Assembly: GCA_015075185.1 (NCBI GenBank)
Contig: JABTUW010000001.1
Location: 186,001 to 250,000, forward strand
Reading direction: 5' to 3'
DNA length: 64,000 nucleotides
Source: Anaerolineales bacterium
GTDB lineage: Bacteria > Chloroflexota > Anaerolineae > 4572-78 > J111
This document shows positions 36,066 through 44,802 of the stretch, piece by piece. Every line of letters starts with the position of its first letter. Position 1 is the stretch's first letter. The translations under genes were made by a program, and so were the position numbers. The notes beneath the pieces were generated by a model. The model saw only the letters and a program-made list of their open reading frames with translations. It was not told where the DNA came from and did no database searches.

Positions 36066-36084
36066 CTGTGATATTATATCACAG
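36066..36084. promoter_or_regulatory. 19-base palindrome overlapping a probable fakA -10 box
   Basis: CTGTGATAT, a central T and ATATCACAG form a perfect inverted repeat 26 bases upstream of the fakA ATG. Read on the minus strand it contains TATAAT. A repressor site overlapping the promoter is the natural reading, but no clear -35 box was found. Confidence 0.5.
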
Positions 36085-36153
36085 CTAATTGCAACAGCCG
36101 CGTTGCAATTTTTTTCTGTAAAAATCAGCCGCTGGCTCTAAGCCAAGCTCTGC

Positions 36154-36159
36154 TATACT
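36154..36159 (+). promoter_or_regulatory. Extended -10 box for rpmB (TGCTATACT)
   Basis: TATACT with an upstream TGC makes an extended -10 element 18 bases before the rpmB ATG. The same TGCTATACT precedes trmFO at 50602-50610. No good -35 hexamer is visible, as is common for extended -10 promoters. Confidence 0.55.
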
Positions 36160-36176
36160 AGAAAGAAGAAAAGACC

Positions 36177-36356
36177 ATGGCCAAGTGTGAAATCTGTCAG
36201 AAAAAAACAATGAGTGGTCACAATGTGAGCCACTCCCTGCGTCATACCAAGCGACAGTGGAAAGCCAACGTACAAACCGTCACTGTCTTTAAGGATGGCC
36301 AGGCTCGCCGGATTAAAGTTTGCTCACGCTGCCTGCGCACAGCCAGCAAAGCCTAA
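36177..36356 (+). CDS. rpmB: 50S ribosomal protein L28
   Basis: 59 residues: MAKCEICQKKTMSGHNVSHS, then HTKRQWKANVQTV and a closing RRIKVCSRCLRTASK. The two CxxC pairs mark a zinc-binding C+ form of L28. The gene sits alone on the plus strand between divergent minus-strand operons, with its own promoter and terminator. Confidence 0.96.
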   Translation: MAKCEICQKKTMSGHNVSHSLRHTKRQWKANVQTVTVFKDGQARRIKVCSRCLRTASKA

Positions 36357-36377
36357 CCTTCGACATCTCCACTCTTT

Positions 36378-36406
36378 AAAGGCCAGCAATGATGCTGGCC
36401 TTTTTT
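36378..36406 (+). terminator. Intrinsic terminator of rpmB
   Basis: An AAAGGCCAGCA stem with its complement around an ATGA loop runs into TTTTTT 22 bases after the rpmB stop. Confidence 0.9.
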
Positions 36407-36509
36407 ATGCGGAACTACGAGCGCACCCACAACGAGACAACATCATACAACGTTCACCCTGAAAATGCAAGGCGAAAGTAAGGGCAAGTCTCAGACCTGC
36501 TTCTCCTTA

Positions 36510-37580
36510 TTATACCCGTGCCAGGGAGAGCACCTCGCCTTTGCTGTGCGCATTGTGGAGCTGGCCGCAGCCGGCGGCAATATCAATCCCGCGACGCAGC
36601 CGCACCGTGGTGGGAATCCCGGCGGCTTCCAGGCGATCCCGAAAGGCATAGACCCGCTCGTCCGGGGAGCCGCTCCAGGGTGAGCCGGGGGTGGGGTTGA
36701 GCGGAATCAGGTTGACGTGGCAGAGCAAGCCCTGCACCAGTTCGGCAAATTGGCCGGCCTGCATGTCGCTGTCGTTGAGCCGGTCCATCAAGGCGTATTC
36801 AAACGTGACGCGCCGGTGCGTGGTGGCAATATAATCGCGGACAGCCTGCATCAACATGGCCAGCGGGTAGCGGCGATTAATCGGCACGATGGTGTTGCGC
36901 AGCTCATCCGTCGGCGCGTGCAGCGACACCGCCAGCCCGATCTGCTCCGGCTCTTTGCTCATGCGGCGAATCGCCGGCACAAGACCCACCGTCGAAACGG
37001 TCATATGCCGCGCGCCCAAATTAAAACCGGCCGGGTCGTTTAAGCGGCGGATCGCCTGCCACGTTTCGGCGTAGTTAGCCAGCGGTTCGCCCATACCCAT
37101 GAAGACAATATTGGTGACGCGCTTGCTCTCCCGGTCAAGCTGCCGGGCAAAGTGCAGCACCTGAGCCACAATTTCGCCGGCGCTCAGATTGCGCATAAAG
37201 CCCAATTGCCCGGTCGCGCAAAAGGGACAGGCCATGGCGCAGCCGGCCTGGGTGCTGATGCACAAGGTCTGGCGCTGCTCATAGCGCATCAACACGGCTT
37301 CGACTTCCCGGCCGTCTGGCAGGGCAAACAAGGTTTTGCGGGTCAAGTCATCCGTTGAGTCCAGGGTCACGACCGGCGTGAGGGGATTCAACCCGGTTTC
37401 CCCGGCTAGGCGCAACCGCAGTGATTTGGGCAGGTTGCTCATCTCAGCCACATCGGCCGCATGCCGCTGGTAAAGCCAGGTTTCAATTTGGCCGGCCCGG
37501 TAGGCCGGCTCACCCCAGGCGGCGAGTAATTCTTTTAATTCAACCGATGAGAGGTTGAGAAGGTAAGGTTTATTTATCAC
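36510..37580 (-). CDS. rlmN: 23S rRNA/tRNA adenine-C2 methyltransferase RlmN
   Basis: 356 residues of a radical-SAM methyltransferase. The 4Fe-4S Cys triad is C114-x3-C118-x2-C121 (CAMACPFC), and the SAM-binding GEPLANY and the [13 protein letters not shown] end carry the catalytic Cys. It methylates A2503 of 23S rRNA and A37 of some tRNAs. The ATG overlaps the upstream EcsC-like stop (ATGA). Confidence 0.96.
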   Translation of the reverse strand: MINKPYLLNLSSVELKELLAAWGEPAYRAGQIETWLYQRHAADVAEMSNLPKSLRLRLAGETGLNPLTPVVTLDSTDDLTRKTLFALPDGREVEAVLMRYEQRQTLCISTQAGCAMACPFCATGQLGFMRNLSAGEIVAQVLHFARQLDRESKRVTNIVFMGMGEPLANYAETWQAIRRLNDPAGFNLGARHMTVSTVGLVPAIRRMSKEPEQIGLAVSLHAPTDELRNTIVPINRRYPLAMLMQAVRDYIATTHRRVTFEYALMDRLNDSDMQAGQFAELVQGLLCHVNLIPLNPTPGSPWSGSPDERVYAFRDRLEAAGIPTTVRLRRGIDIAAGCGQLHNAHSKGEVLSLARV

Positions 37581-38641
37581 TGCTTACGATCCACTGCTTT
37601 CCCCTTCCGCCTGAACAAACCTATAATTTTGCGCGGAACAAAGGCAATGATTCCCCAAACAAAGCCCAAAATCCAAAAGACAGTTCGAAAGATCCCGGTC
37701 CAGAGATTAACAAAAAAGCGGACATAAGCCGCGAAACCTCGCTGCGCCGTTTCACCTGCTTTTTTGGCCCCGGAACTCATGGCCGGACCGACCGTCTCGG
37801 CCATCCGGCCCGCGCCGCCCATGACCGCTTCGCCGGCGGCTCGACCCGCCTCGCCGACCTTACCCGCGCCGAAGGCAATCGCCTCGCCGGCCGATTTGCC
37901 GCTTTCGGCCAGCCAGTCGCCAATTTTGCGTTCATCCACGCCGGTCACGGCCCGCAGGCTGTCCGCCCAGGTAGGCACGGCCTCCGGCCCCAGCCGGAAA
38001 TAGGCATCGGCCCGCTGGCCGATAATATAGGTCGAGAGGGCATTCGTTCCGGCGGAAGCAATCACCCCGACAATCGGCAGGGCTTTGACCATTGCTTTCC
38101 CGGCAAAGCGCTCCCCAACTTCCGTCGCAATCTTGGTACCGGCCTTGCGAGCCAGGGCGCTGCTGCCGGCGCTGAGGCCGGTAATCAGCAAGACAAGGTG
38201 CTGCTTCTCACTCTCGGTCAGTGGATAATCGTACACAGCGGCGATTTCCAGCACCAATTCGGCCTGGTACCTGAAGGTCGCCCCGATGTCCGCCGCCACA
38301 CCCAGGGTCAGGGCTGCAGCCGTGCCGATGCCGGGGATCAACCCAGCCCCAGAAGTGGCCGCGCCGACCGCACCGGTGCGCTGGAGCTTGTCTCGAATCA
38401 ACCGCTGGGACAGTTGCTCCGGCGTCTCGTCGGGATATTTTTCCCGCAGCGCCTTGACCCGCTCGGCGGCGGCGGCAATATCCACATCGTGGATCACCCC
38501 GAACAGCTTCTTCATCAAAGCGGTCGCTATGTCGTCAACCTCTTTTTGAACCGCCGGCGGTTTCGAGTCAACCGTCTGCAGCTCCCGGTTAACGGTGGTC
38601 ATAATTTCCTGGGCCTGGCTTTTGAGTGATGGTTCGGTCAT
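37577..38641 (-). CDS. EcsC-like membrane-associated protein
   Basis: 354 residues. The core (~100-215) is Gly/Ala-rich with segments like [40 protein letters not shown] and [13 protein letters not shown], as in EcsC-family proteins. Two C-terminal hydrophobic stretches ([26 protein letters not shown]) and a basic tail (RKGKAVDRK) suggest membrane attachment. Function in this phylum is unknown. It overlaps and is co-translated with rlmN. Confidence 0.75.
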   Translation of the reverse strand: MTEPSLKSQAQEIMTTVNRELQTVDSKPPAVQKEVDDIATALMKKLFGVIHDVDIAAAAERVKALREKYPDETPEQLSQRLIRDKLQRTGAVGAATSGAGLIPGIGTAAALTLGVAADIGATFRYQAELVLEIAAVYDYPLTESEKQHLVLLITGLSAGSSALARKAGTKIATEVGERFAGKAMVKALPIVGVIASAGTNALSTYIIGQRADAYFRLGPEAVPTWADSLRAVTGVDERKIGDWLAESGKSAGEAIAFGAGKVGEAGRAAGEAVMGGAGRMAETVGPAMSSGAKKAGETAQRGFAAYVRFFVNLWTGIFRTVFWILGFVWGIIAFVPRKIIGLFRRKGKAVDRKQ

Positions 38642-38951
38642 AAAGTTTGGGTTCCCCTTAATTGTATTGCGTGTTGCGTAGTGCGTGTTACGTGTTACGT
38701 AAAATTTGCTACCTGCTACCTGCTACCTTGCGACCCTGCAACCTGCTCCCTAAATTATAACAAAAATCAGCCGCTTGCCCAATAGCGCCTTGAAGCAGAA
38801 GCAGGCTTGGGGTATAATGGAGGCACAGCAGCTAGCCGCTGAAGGCTGCTTAACGACCACGGACCACTGACCGCCGCCTTTTCGGTCTTCCATCTTCAAT
38901 TCGAGGTTAACAGTGGCTGATGGACCAAATTAGTAACAACAAGAGGAGAAT
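38642..38951. other. Intergenic region with word repeats and a promoter
   Basis: Around 38665-38760 the words GTGTTACGT, GCTACCT and CTACCTGC are reiterated. A promoter TTGAAG (38790-38795) and TATAAT (38813-38818), 17 bases apart, follows and reads toward the small gene at 38952. No coding frame is supported. Confidence 0.6.
38790..38818 (+). promoter_or_regulatory. Sigma-70-type promoter for the nucleotidyltransferase pair
   Basis: TTGAAG and TATAAT separated by 17 bases, about 134 bases upstream of the gene at 38952. Match to the consensus is strong for this window. Confidence 0.65.
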
Positions 38952-39164
38952 ATGAGGAAGATACTAACCATTTCCCATAACCGCCAGGATGAAACTCCTG
39001 AAAGCAAAGCGCGTTGGTTTCAATCACTATCCCTTTCAGAGCGAATGGATTTATTGTGCTTCTTTACCGATCTAGTTTTAACCAATAATCCCCGGATTGG
39101 AGAGCAAAAGCATGCTCAATCGGTTACAGGGCGTGTTCGCGTCCTTTCAAAAACATCAGGTTAA
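38952..39164 (+). CDS. Small conserved protein upstream of a nucleotidyltransferase
   Basis: 70 residues with an ETPESKARWFQSLSLSERMD stretch and a short hydrophobic helix (LLCFFTDLVL). An AGGAG precedes ATG 38952. The 3' end overlaps the nucleotidyltransferase start by 53 bases in another frame, a strong sign of a two-gene unit. I believe similar small proteins accompany such nucleotidyltransferases, suggesting a toxin-antitoxin-like or partner role, but that is inference. Confidence 0.55.
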   Translation: MRKILTISHNRQDETPESKARWFQSLSLSERMDLLCFFTDLVLTNNPRIGEQKHAQSVTGRVRVLSKTSG

Positions 39165-39558
39165 ATATGTGGTTATCGGCGGCATTGCGGCTGTGCTGCA
39201 CGGCGTCCCTCGCGCCACATTCGATCTTGATATTCTCATCGAGGCCACGCCCGATAATGCCCAGCGCCTCCTGGATGCGCTTTTGGCAGCAAACCTGGGT
39301 ACCGCGGCGCTTACCTCAGCCGATGAATTGCTTGCCCACGAAATTACAATTTTTAACGATTGGGTTCGGATTGACGTACAAACGGCTACGCCGGGCTTAC
39401 TTTTTGAGCAAGCCTGGCAAAATCGAGAAACGATGGCTTATCACAACGAAATCTTCTACGTTGTTTCTCGAGCTGATCTTATTGCTTCCAAGCGGGCCGC
39501 CGGCCGCCAGATTGATCTGGAAGATGTGAGGTTATTAGAGGCCGGCGACCAGGAATAG
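39112..39558 (+). CDS. Minimal nucleotidyltransferase-fold protein
   Basis: 148 residues. The polymerase-beta-like core is GGIAAVLHG (23-31) and DLDILI (38-43), giving the GG and DxD pattern with Asp38/Asp40. C-terminal FYVVSRADLIASKRAAG and DLEDVRLLEA match the AbiEii/NTase-like small proteins. ATG 39112 has GGAG upstream. Members may be toxins that modify tRNA or proteins. It lies just before the ROCO GTPase. Confidence 0.8.
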   Translation: MLNRLQGVFASFQKHQVKYVVIGGIAAVLHGVPRATFDLDILIEATPDNAQRLLDALLAANLGTAALTSADELLAHEITIFNDWVRIDVQTATPGLLFEQAWQNRETMAYHNEIFYVVSRADLIASKRAAGRQIDLEDVRLLEAGDQE

Positions 39559-39669
39559 ACACGATGGTTAGTGACTGGCGTCCCATAATATTTCAATGGC
39601 TGTCACTTCTCTACCTGTTTCTCTCCCCGGCCAGGGCTAGAGACTGAGCAACCAAAAAAGTAAACCGAA

Positions 39670-42258
39670 ATGACCAATAAAGAACTACTCCAACTGATTG
39701 AACAAGCTGCCAGAGATGGAGTGAGGGAGCTTGATCTTAGTAGCAGAAGACTCACCATGCTACCCCCTGAAATCGGCCAATTATCTAACTTAACAGAGCT
39801 TGACCTCAACTGGAATGAACTTACATCATTACCCCCACAACTCGGCCAACTATCTAATTTGAAAACACTCATTGTTAGCCACAACAAATTGTTTACGCTA
39901 CCCCCTGAAATTGGTCAAATATCCGATCTGAGGACGCTTATTATCAGCTATAACAAACTAACTGTACTCCCTATTGAAGTAAGCCAATTGTCCAAATTGA
40001 CTACGCTTAATCTCAACGGCAACCGACTGACCACGTTACCCTATGCCATTAATCGCCTATCTAACCTGGTAAGACTAAACCTCGCTGACAACCAACTCAC
40101 TGAATTACCCCCCGAAATTGGCCAACTTTCAAACTTAGCAGAACTTGATCTCAGCTATACCGCCTCAGTTGCGCTTCTCCTGCAAATCCTTCAATTACCT
40201 AATCTACAATGGCTTGATCTTAGCCATAGCAAACTGACTATGCTACCCCCACAAATTGGTCAACTAGCTAATCTAAGAACACTTATCATTAATCACAATA
40301 ACCTAACTGCACTTCCTCCGCAAATTGGTCAACTATTTAATCTAAAGGGGCTTGTTCTTCGCCACAACAGATTAACTACACTGCCTCCCGAAATCGGTCA
40401 ATTATCTAACATAAAAACACTAATCGTAAGTAACAATCTGCTCAGTAGGTTACCCGCACAAATCAGCCAACTTACCAATTTAAAACGACTCGATCTCACT
40501 AGCAACTCTCTTCCCGTCCCCCCAGAGATATTGGAAAAGATAGATGATCCCGCTATCATCCTCAACTACTACTCTCAACATCAAACCGGCCAACGCAAAC
40601 CCCTCAACGAAGCCAAACTCTTGCTGGTCGGTCAAGGCAGCGTGGGTAAGACCTCTCTGGTGCAGCGATTAGTAGAGAACCGCTTCAACCCCGCTGAAAA
40701 TAAAACCGAAGGCATTGACATCCACCAATGGTTTCTCAACATAAACGGTCAAAAAGTTCAGCTCAACGTCTGGGACTTCGGCGGGCAGGAAATTATGCAC
40801 GCGACCCACCAGTTCTTTTTGACCAAGCGCAGCCTCTACTTGCTGGTGCTCGACGCCCGGCTGGGCGAGGAAGAAAACCGGCTGGAATACTGGCTCAAGC
40901 TGATCGGCAGCTTTGGCGGCGAATCGCCGGTCATCGTCGTCGGTAATAAGATTGACCAGCAGCCGCTCGACCTGGATAAACGGGGACTGATGCTCAAGTA
41001 TCCCCAAATCCGGGCGATTGTCGAAACCTCCTGCCTTGACGGGCGCGGGCTGGCCGAGTTACAGGCGGCTATCGAGCGGGAGGTTGCAAATCTCCCCCAC
41101 CTGAATGACCCACTGCTGCAAATCTGGTTCAATGTCAAAACCAAATTGGAGCAGATGGATAGGGACTACCTGCCTTACCACGAATACCTTAACCTGTGCC
41201 AGACCGAAGGCGTCGGCGACGACCTCAGCCAGCGCACTCTGATCGGCTTTCTGCACGATTTGGGCGTGGTCTTGAATTTTCAGGACGACCCCCGGCTGGA
41301 GGAGACCAACATCCTCAACCCGGAATGGGTGACCAGCGGCGTCTACAAGATTTTGAACGACGACACCTTGCTGACCCAACATCACGGCGTATTGGAGCGA
41401 GTTATGCTTAACCGCATTTTGGACCCGCACCGCTACCCCCGCGACAAGCATCTCTTCATCATGGATATGATGCGCAAGTTTGAACTGTGTTTTGATTTTG
41501 AGGGCTTCGCCGACCGCAAATTTCTCATCCCCGACCTGCTGCCCAAAGAAGAGCCGGACACCGGCGACTGGTCGAAGGCTTTGGCCTTCCAGTATCATTA
41601 CTCCATCCTGCCAAGCAGCGTCATCTCCCGCTTTATTGTGCGCATGAACCATCTCATCCACCGTAATATTTATTGGCGTAATGGCGTCGTCTTAGTCCAT
41701 GAAGGCAACACCGCCCTGATCAAAGCCGACCGGGAGGATCTGAAGATTTACATCTGGGTCGGTGGGCCGGAGTCAGGCCGGCGGCGTTTTCTGGCTATTA
41801 TCCGGGCGGAATTTGAAGCTATCCATCGCACCATTCCTGGCCTCGAAGTCGGCGAAAAAGTGCCCTTGCTCGATCACCCGGAGGTTGTGGTGGATTATCA
41901 GCACCTGCGCGATCTGGAGGAAATGGGTGAAATTAGCTTTGTTCCGCCTGGGTTAAAACAAAAAGTTTACGTCAGAGAGCTACTTGACTCAGTCAGGCCG
42001 ACAGGTCAATTCTCCAGCGGCGTTGTCCGCAGATTTTTGAATGAGGCCTTTTCCGACGAAGATTTAAAAGTATTATGCTATGACCATTTTCGTTCCGTTT
42101 ACGACGAATTTGGGTCTCAAATGAGCCGCCAGGAGAAAATTCAACGCTTGATTGAGCATTGCGAAAAACATGGCCAAATCGAAGACTTACTGACACATCT
42201 CAAGGAAAATAATCCGGCCCAGTATCATCGCTTCATTCGATCTGAAAATTGGTCTTGA
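39670..42258 (+). CDS. ROCO GTPase: 12 LRRs, Roc-COR, C-terminal effector-associated domain
   Basis: 862 residues. Residues ~18-290 are 12 leucine-rich repeats of 23 residues (LPPEIGQLSNL type). Roc GTPase follows with G1 GQGSVGKTS near 320, G3 DFGGQE near 367 and G4 NKID near 426. COR extends to about 760. The last ~85 residues (LNEAFSDEDLKVLCYDHF, EKIQRLIEHCEKHGQ) resemble the small effector-associated/death-like domains that recruit partners in prokaryotic conflict or signalling systems. The LRR half is visibly more AT-rich than the Roc-COR half. An effector bearing the matching domain is not seen nearby. Confidence 0.9.
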   Translation: MTNKELLQLIEQAARDGVRELDLSSRRLTMLPPEIGQLSNLTELDLNWNELTSLPPQLGQLSNLKTLIVSHNKLFTLPPEIGQISDLRTLIISYNKLTVLPIEVSQLSKLTTLNLNGNRLTTLPYAINRLSNLVRLNLADNQLTELPPEIGQLSNLAELDLSYTASVALLLQILQLPNLQWLDLSHSKLTMLPPQIGQLANLRTLIINHNNLTALPPQIGQLFNLKGLVLRHNRLTTLPPEIGQLSNIKTLIVSNNLLSRLPAQISQLTNLKRLDLTSNSLPVPPEILEKIDDPAIILNYYSQHQTGQRKPLNEAKLLLVGQGSVGKTSLVQRLVENRFNPAENKTEGIDIHQWFLNINGQKVQLNVWDFGGQEIMHATHQFFLTKRSLYLLVLDARLGEEENRLEYWLKLIGSFGGESPVIVVGNKIDQQPLDLDKRGLMLKYPQIRAIVETSCLDGRGLAELQAAIEREVANLPHLNDPLLQIWFNVKTKLEQMDRDYLPYHEYLNLCQTEGVGDDLSQRTLIGFLHDLGVVLNFQDDPRLEETNILNPEWVTSGVYKILNDDTLLTQHHGVLERVMLNRILDPHRYPRDKHLFIMDMMRKFELCFDFEGFADRKFLIPDLLPKEEPDTGDWSKALAFQYHYSILPSSVISRFIVRMNHLIHRNIYWRNGVVLVHEGNTALIKADREDLKIYIWVGGPESGRRRFLAIIRAEFEAIHRTIPGLEVGEKVPLLDHPEVVVDYQHLRDLEEMGEISFVPPGLKQKVYVRELLDSVRPTGQFSSGVVRRFLNEAFSDEDLKVLCYDHFRSVYDEFGSQMSRQEKIQRLIEHCEKHGQIEDLLTHLKENNPAQYHRFIRSENWS

Positions 42259-42333
42259 TCCGGTCTTACAGGTAAAATTCAAAGGCAAGTCTGGATTGGG
42301 AAGAATTTAAGCAAGCCTGAGAAGAGAGTAGCA

Positions 42334-42921
42334 TTGAGCAATCAATTATCCTTCATCCAACAAATCGAACACCTCTCGACCGAGAGCCAGGCCAAGCTGG
42401 CCGATTACATTGCTTTTTTGCAGTGGCAGGAGGCGCAGGCGCAGGCCGCCGAGACCCAGGGCTGGAGTTTCAGCTTTATTGAAGCCTTCAAAGACGCGGC
42501 CGTTTATGCCAGCCGGGAGGCGGCGGGGCTGGATGTCAGCATGGCCCCGGCGACGGTTGGGGGCGAGACTCGCCCGGCCTTGTGGGCGCACCCTCCTGTA
42601 GTCGGGCAGGCAGTGATCGAGTACCATGTGCCGGTGCCGCAGCAGGTTCACGAGGTGTGGCTGCGCCTGGCGATTGGCATTCGCGATGGGGCCAAGATTG
42701 CCCCGGATAACCTGGTCGCCTTTAGCGTGCGGGTCAACGGGCTGCGGGTCTGGGGCCAACAGAGCAATGCCCAAAGCTGGCAGGCGGTCGAAATCCCCTT
42801 GAATTTACTCAGCGGCGATATGGTCCGGATTGAGTTCGCCACCGAGGCTCTGGGCAGCCATCAGTGGACCTGGGCGGTGTGGGGCAGTCCTGAACTGGTA
42901 GGGCAATTAGTCCACAGATGA
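42334..42921 (+). CDS. Hypothetical protein with an N-terminal DUF2281-like helix region
   Basis: 195 residues, TTG start with GAGAGTAGC upstream. The N-terminal QQIEHLSTESQAKLADYIAF resembles DUF2281-type antitoxin helices. The rest is rich in beta-strand-like Val/Trp/Gly segments (VHEVWLRLAIGIRDGAKI, VNGLRVWGQQSNAQSWQAVE), perhaps a jelly-roll. It follows the ROCO gene by 75 bases and may be in the same transcript. Function unknown. Confidence 0.6.
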   Translation: MSNQLSFIQQIEHLSTESQAKLADYIAFLQWQEAQAQAAETQGWSFSFIEAFKDAAVYASREAAGLDVSMAPATVGGETRPALWAHPPVVGQAVIEYHVPVPQQVHEVWLRLAIGIRDGAKIAPDNLVAFSVRVNGLRVWGQQSNAQSWQAVEIPLNLLSGDMVRIEFATEALGSHQWTWAVWGSPELVGQLVHR

Positions 42922-43013
42922 ACACAGATAGACACAGATGATTTTTATTTTTTATCTGAGTTCTTCTGTGTCTACACCTGCACTTGCAGCGCAGGTGCAA
43001 ATGTCTGTGGACC
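42909..43013. repeat. TCCACAGA...TCTGTGGA inverted repeat with ACACAGAT words
   Basis: The left arm repeats ACACAGAT words (42912-42939), the right arm has TCTGTGTC and ends GTCTGTGGAC. A smaller stem ACCTGC/GCAGGT sits inside the right half. It separates convergent genes and may act as a terminator. Confidence 0.65.
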
Positions 43014-43014
43014 C

Positions 43015-44724
43015 TTAAATACTCGCTTTATAGTCTTTCAGGATTGACGCGCCGATAAACTCGCGCAGCAGGGAATTGTCGGGGACTAAATCGGGGGCGC
43101 AGGGTTGAAACCACTGCAAAAATGAGAGCAGACGCTTGGCCTCGACGTGCTCCGGTTTGCGGGCCTCAATTTGCAGCAGCAGCGGCTCGGCCATCGGTTT
43201 GATGACCGCCAGCTCGTAAGCCAGGGCCGAGTTGAACATGACGTCGGCGTTCTCCTGGTAGGGAAAAATCCAGCGATGCTCGCCCCGGCGCACTTTGGGC
43301 CAGCGGTTGATGGTATCTTTGGCGGTGTAGCCCCGCGTCTGGGCGTCGCGAATGATCCGGCGCAGCAGGCGGGTGTCAGTGGTCGCCACCCGGTTGTGCC
43401 GGTCCAGGTTTAACTGGGTCAGGGCCGACACGTAAATGCGGAAAATCTTGTCGGGCGGAATCTGCGGCACCAGGGCCGGGTTCAGGCCGTGAATTCCCTC
43501 GACGATGATAATATGCTCCTGGCTAATCGAAAGAGTTTCTCCCCGCTCGCGCCCGCCGGTAAAAAAGTTGTAGTGAGGCAAAGTAACTTCTTCGCCAGCC
43601 AGCAGGCGCAGCAGCGTATCATTAAACAATTTTGTATCGGTCGCCTCAATACTTTCGTAGTCATAGTCCCCGTCCTCGTCGCGGGGCGTATTATTCCGCT
43701 CGACAATAAAATCGTCCAGCCCAATCGCGACCGGCCGGATGCCGTGGGCCAGCAGTTGGATGGCCAGGCGCTTGCTAAAAGTGGTTTTACCCGACGACGA
43801 CGGGCCCGAAATCAGCACCAGTCGCACTTTCGGATGCAATGAGGCCAGCAGGGTGGCAATCTGAGCAATGCGCTGCTCATGGAGCGCCTCGGCCACCAAA
43901 ATCGTCTCGACCAACTTATTGCCGCTGATAATCACCTCATTCAAAGCCCCCACATCCCGAATGCCTAGCTTGGTCATCCACTCACCGTACTCATCAAAAA
44001 TATTGACCAGCAGGGGGTATTCTACCAATGGCTGCAATTCATCAGGGCGACTGCTGCGGGGATAGCGCAAGACAAAGCCGTTGGAATAAGGGACCAGAGC
44101 AAATGTTTTGAGGTAGCCCGTGGAAGGGACCATATAACCGTGTAAGTAATCCCGGTAATGATGAAAATTGTAGACGGTGAGATAAGGCTTGTGCCGCGCC
44201 CGCAGCAGGCGTAATTTGTCGTCAGCCCCACGCGCTTTGAACAGATTTTCGGCTTCTTTGATCGAAATACGCTCTTTATGAATGGGCAGGTCTGCCGTGA
44301 CCAGCTCATGCATCCGCGTCTCGATCTGCCCTAGTTCAGCCTCGCTGAAGGGCGGGCGACCTTCGACTTCACAGTACAGCCCGCCAAAATTAAGCCCGTA
44401 CTCGACATTAATCTTTGCTTCGGGGAAAAGCTCGTCGGCTACGGCAATGAGCAGGAGCGACAGAGACCGGCGATAGACTCTCATCCCGTCGCTGTCGGCC
44501 AGGGTCAGCACCCGCACGCGCAGGTCCCGGTCGGCGTGGTAGGTCAATTCGCGCAGTTGGCCGTTGACCAGGCAGGCCATCGGCTTTGGATCCGGGGGAA
44601 AGTTACCCGCCTGGATAAACGCTTCAATCGTTGAGCCGAGAATTCCTTCTAACACCTGCCCGTCGCTAAATTTAACCTGGGCAGTGGTGCGAGGTTGAGC
44701 AGACCAGATATTGGGGTGAGTCAT
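43015..44724 (-). CDS. TGS-domain uridine-kinase-like nucleoside kinase
   Basis: About 569 residues from ATG 44724. An N-terminal TGS-like segment (VKFSDGQVLEGILGSTIEAF) and a threonyl-tRNA-synthetase second-domain-like region (to ~200) precede a phosphoribulokinase/uridine-kinase domain. The P-loop is GPSSSGKTT near 305, IGLDDFI follows, and VEGIHGLNP resembles the kinase acceptor loop. Such fusions are annotated as nucleoside kinases; substrate unproved. The gene runs toward the rpm-type repeats downstream. Confidence 0.88.
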   Translation of the reverse strand: MTHPNIWSAQPRTTAQVKFSDGQVLEGILGSTIEAFIQAGNFPPDPKPMACLVNGQLRELTYHADRDLRVRVLTLADSDGMRVYRRSLSLLLIAVADELFPEAKINVEYGLNFGGLYCEVEGRPPFSEAELGQIETRMHELVTADLPIHKERISIKEAENLFKARGADDKLRLLRARHKPYLTVYNFHHYRDYLHGYMVPSTGYLKTFALVPYSNGFVLRYPRSSRPDELQPLVEYPLLVNIFDEYGEWMTKLGIRDVGALNEVIISGNKLVETILVAEALHEQRIAQIATLLASLHPKVRLVLISGPSSSGKTTFSKRLAIQLLAHGIRPVAIGLDDFIVERNNTPRDEDGDYDYESIEATDTKLFNDTLLRLLAGEEVTLPHYNFFTGGRERGETLSISQEHIIIVEGIHGLNPALVPQIPPDKIFRIYVSALTQLNLDRHNRVATTDTRLLRRIIRDAQTRGYTAKDTINRWPKVRRGEHRWIFPYQENADVMFNSALAYELAVIKPMAEPLLLQIEARKPEHVEAKRLLSFLQWFQPCAPDLVPDNSLLREFIGASILKDYKASI

Positions 44725-44733
44725 TGTCTTTAC

Positions 44734-44799
44734 TGGAAGTTTGGAAGATTGGAGGGCTGGAGGATGCATTATCCAACCTTCCAGCCCACCAGCCTTCCA
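44734..44799. repeat. Purine/pyrimidine word hairpin (GGAAG/CTTCC)
   Basis: GGAAGTTTGGAAGATTGGAGG on one side faces CCAACCTTCCAGCCCACCAG on the other. It lies between the kinase and the first M42 peptidase. Confidence 0.55.
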
Positions 44800-44802
44800 T
44801 TT

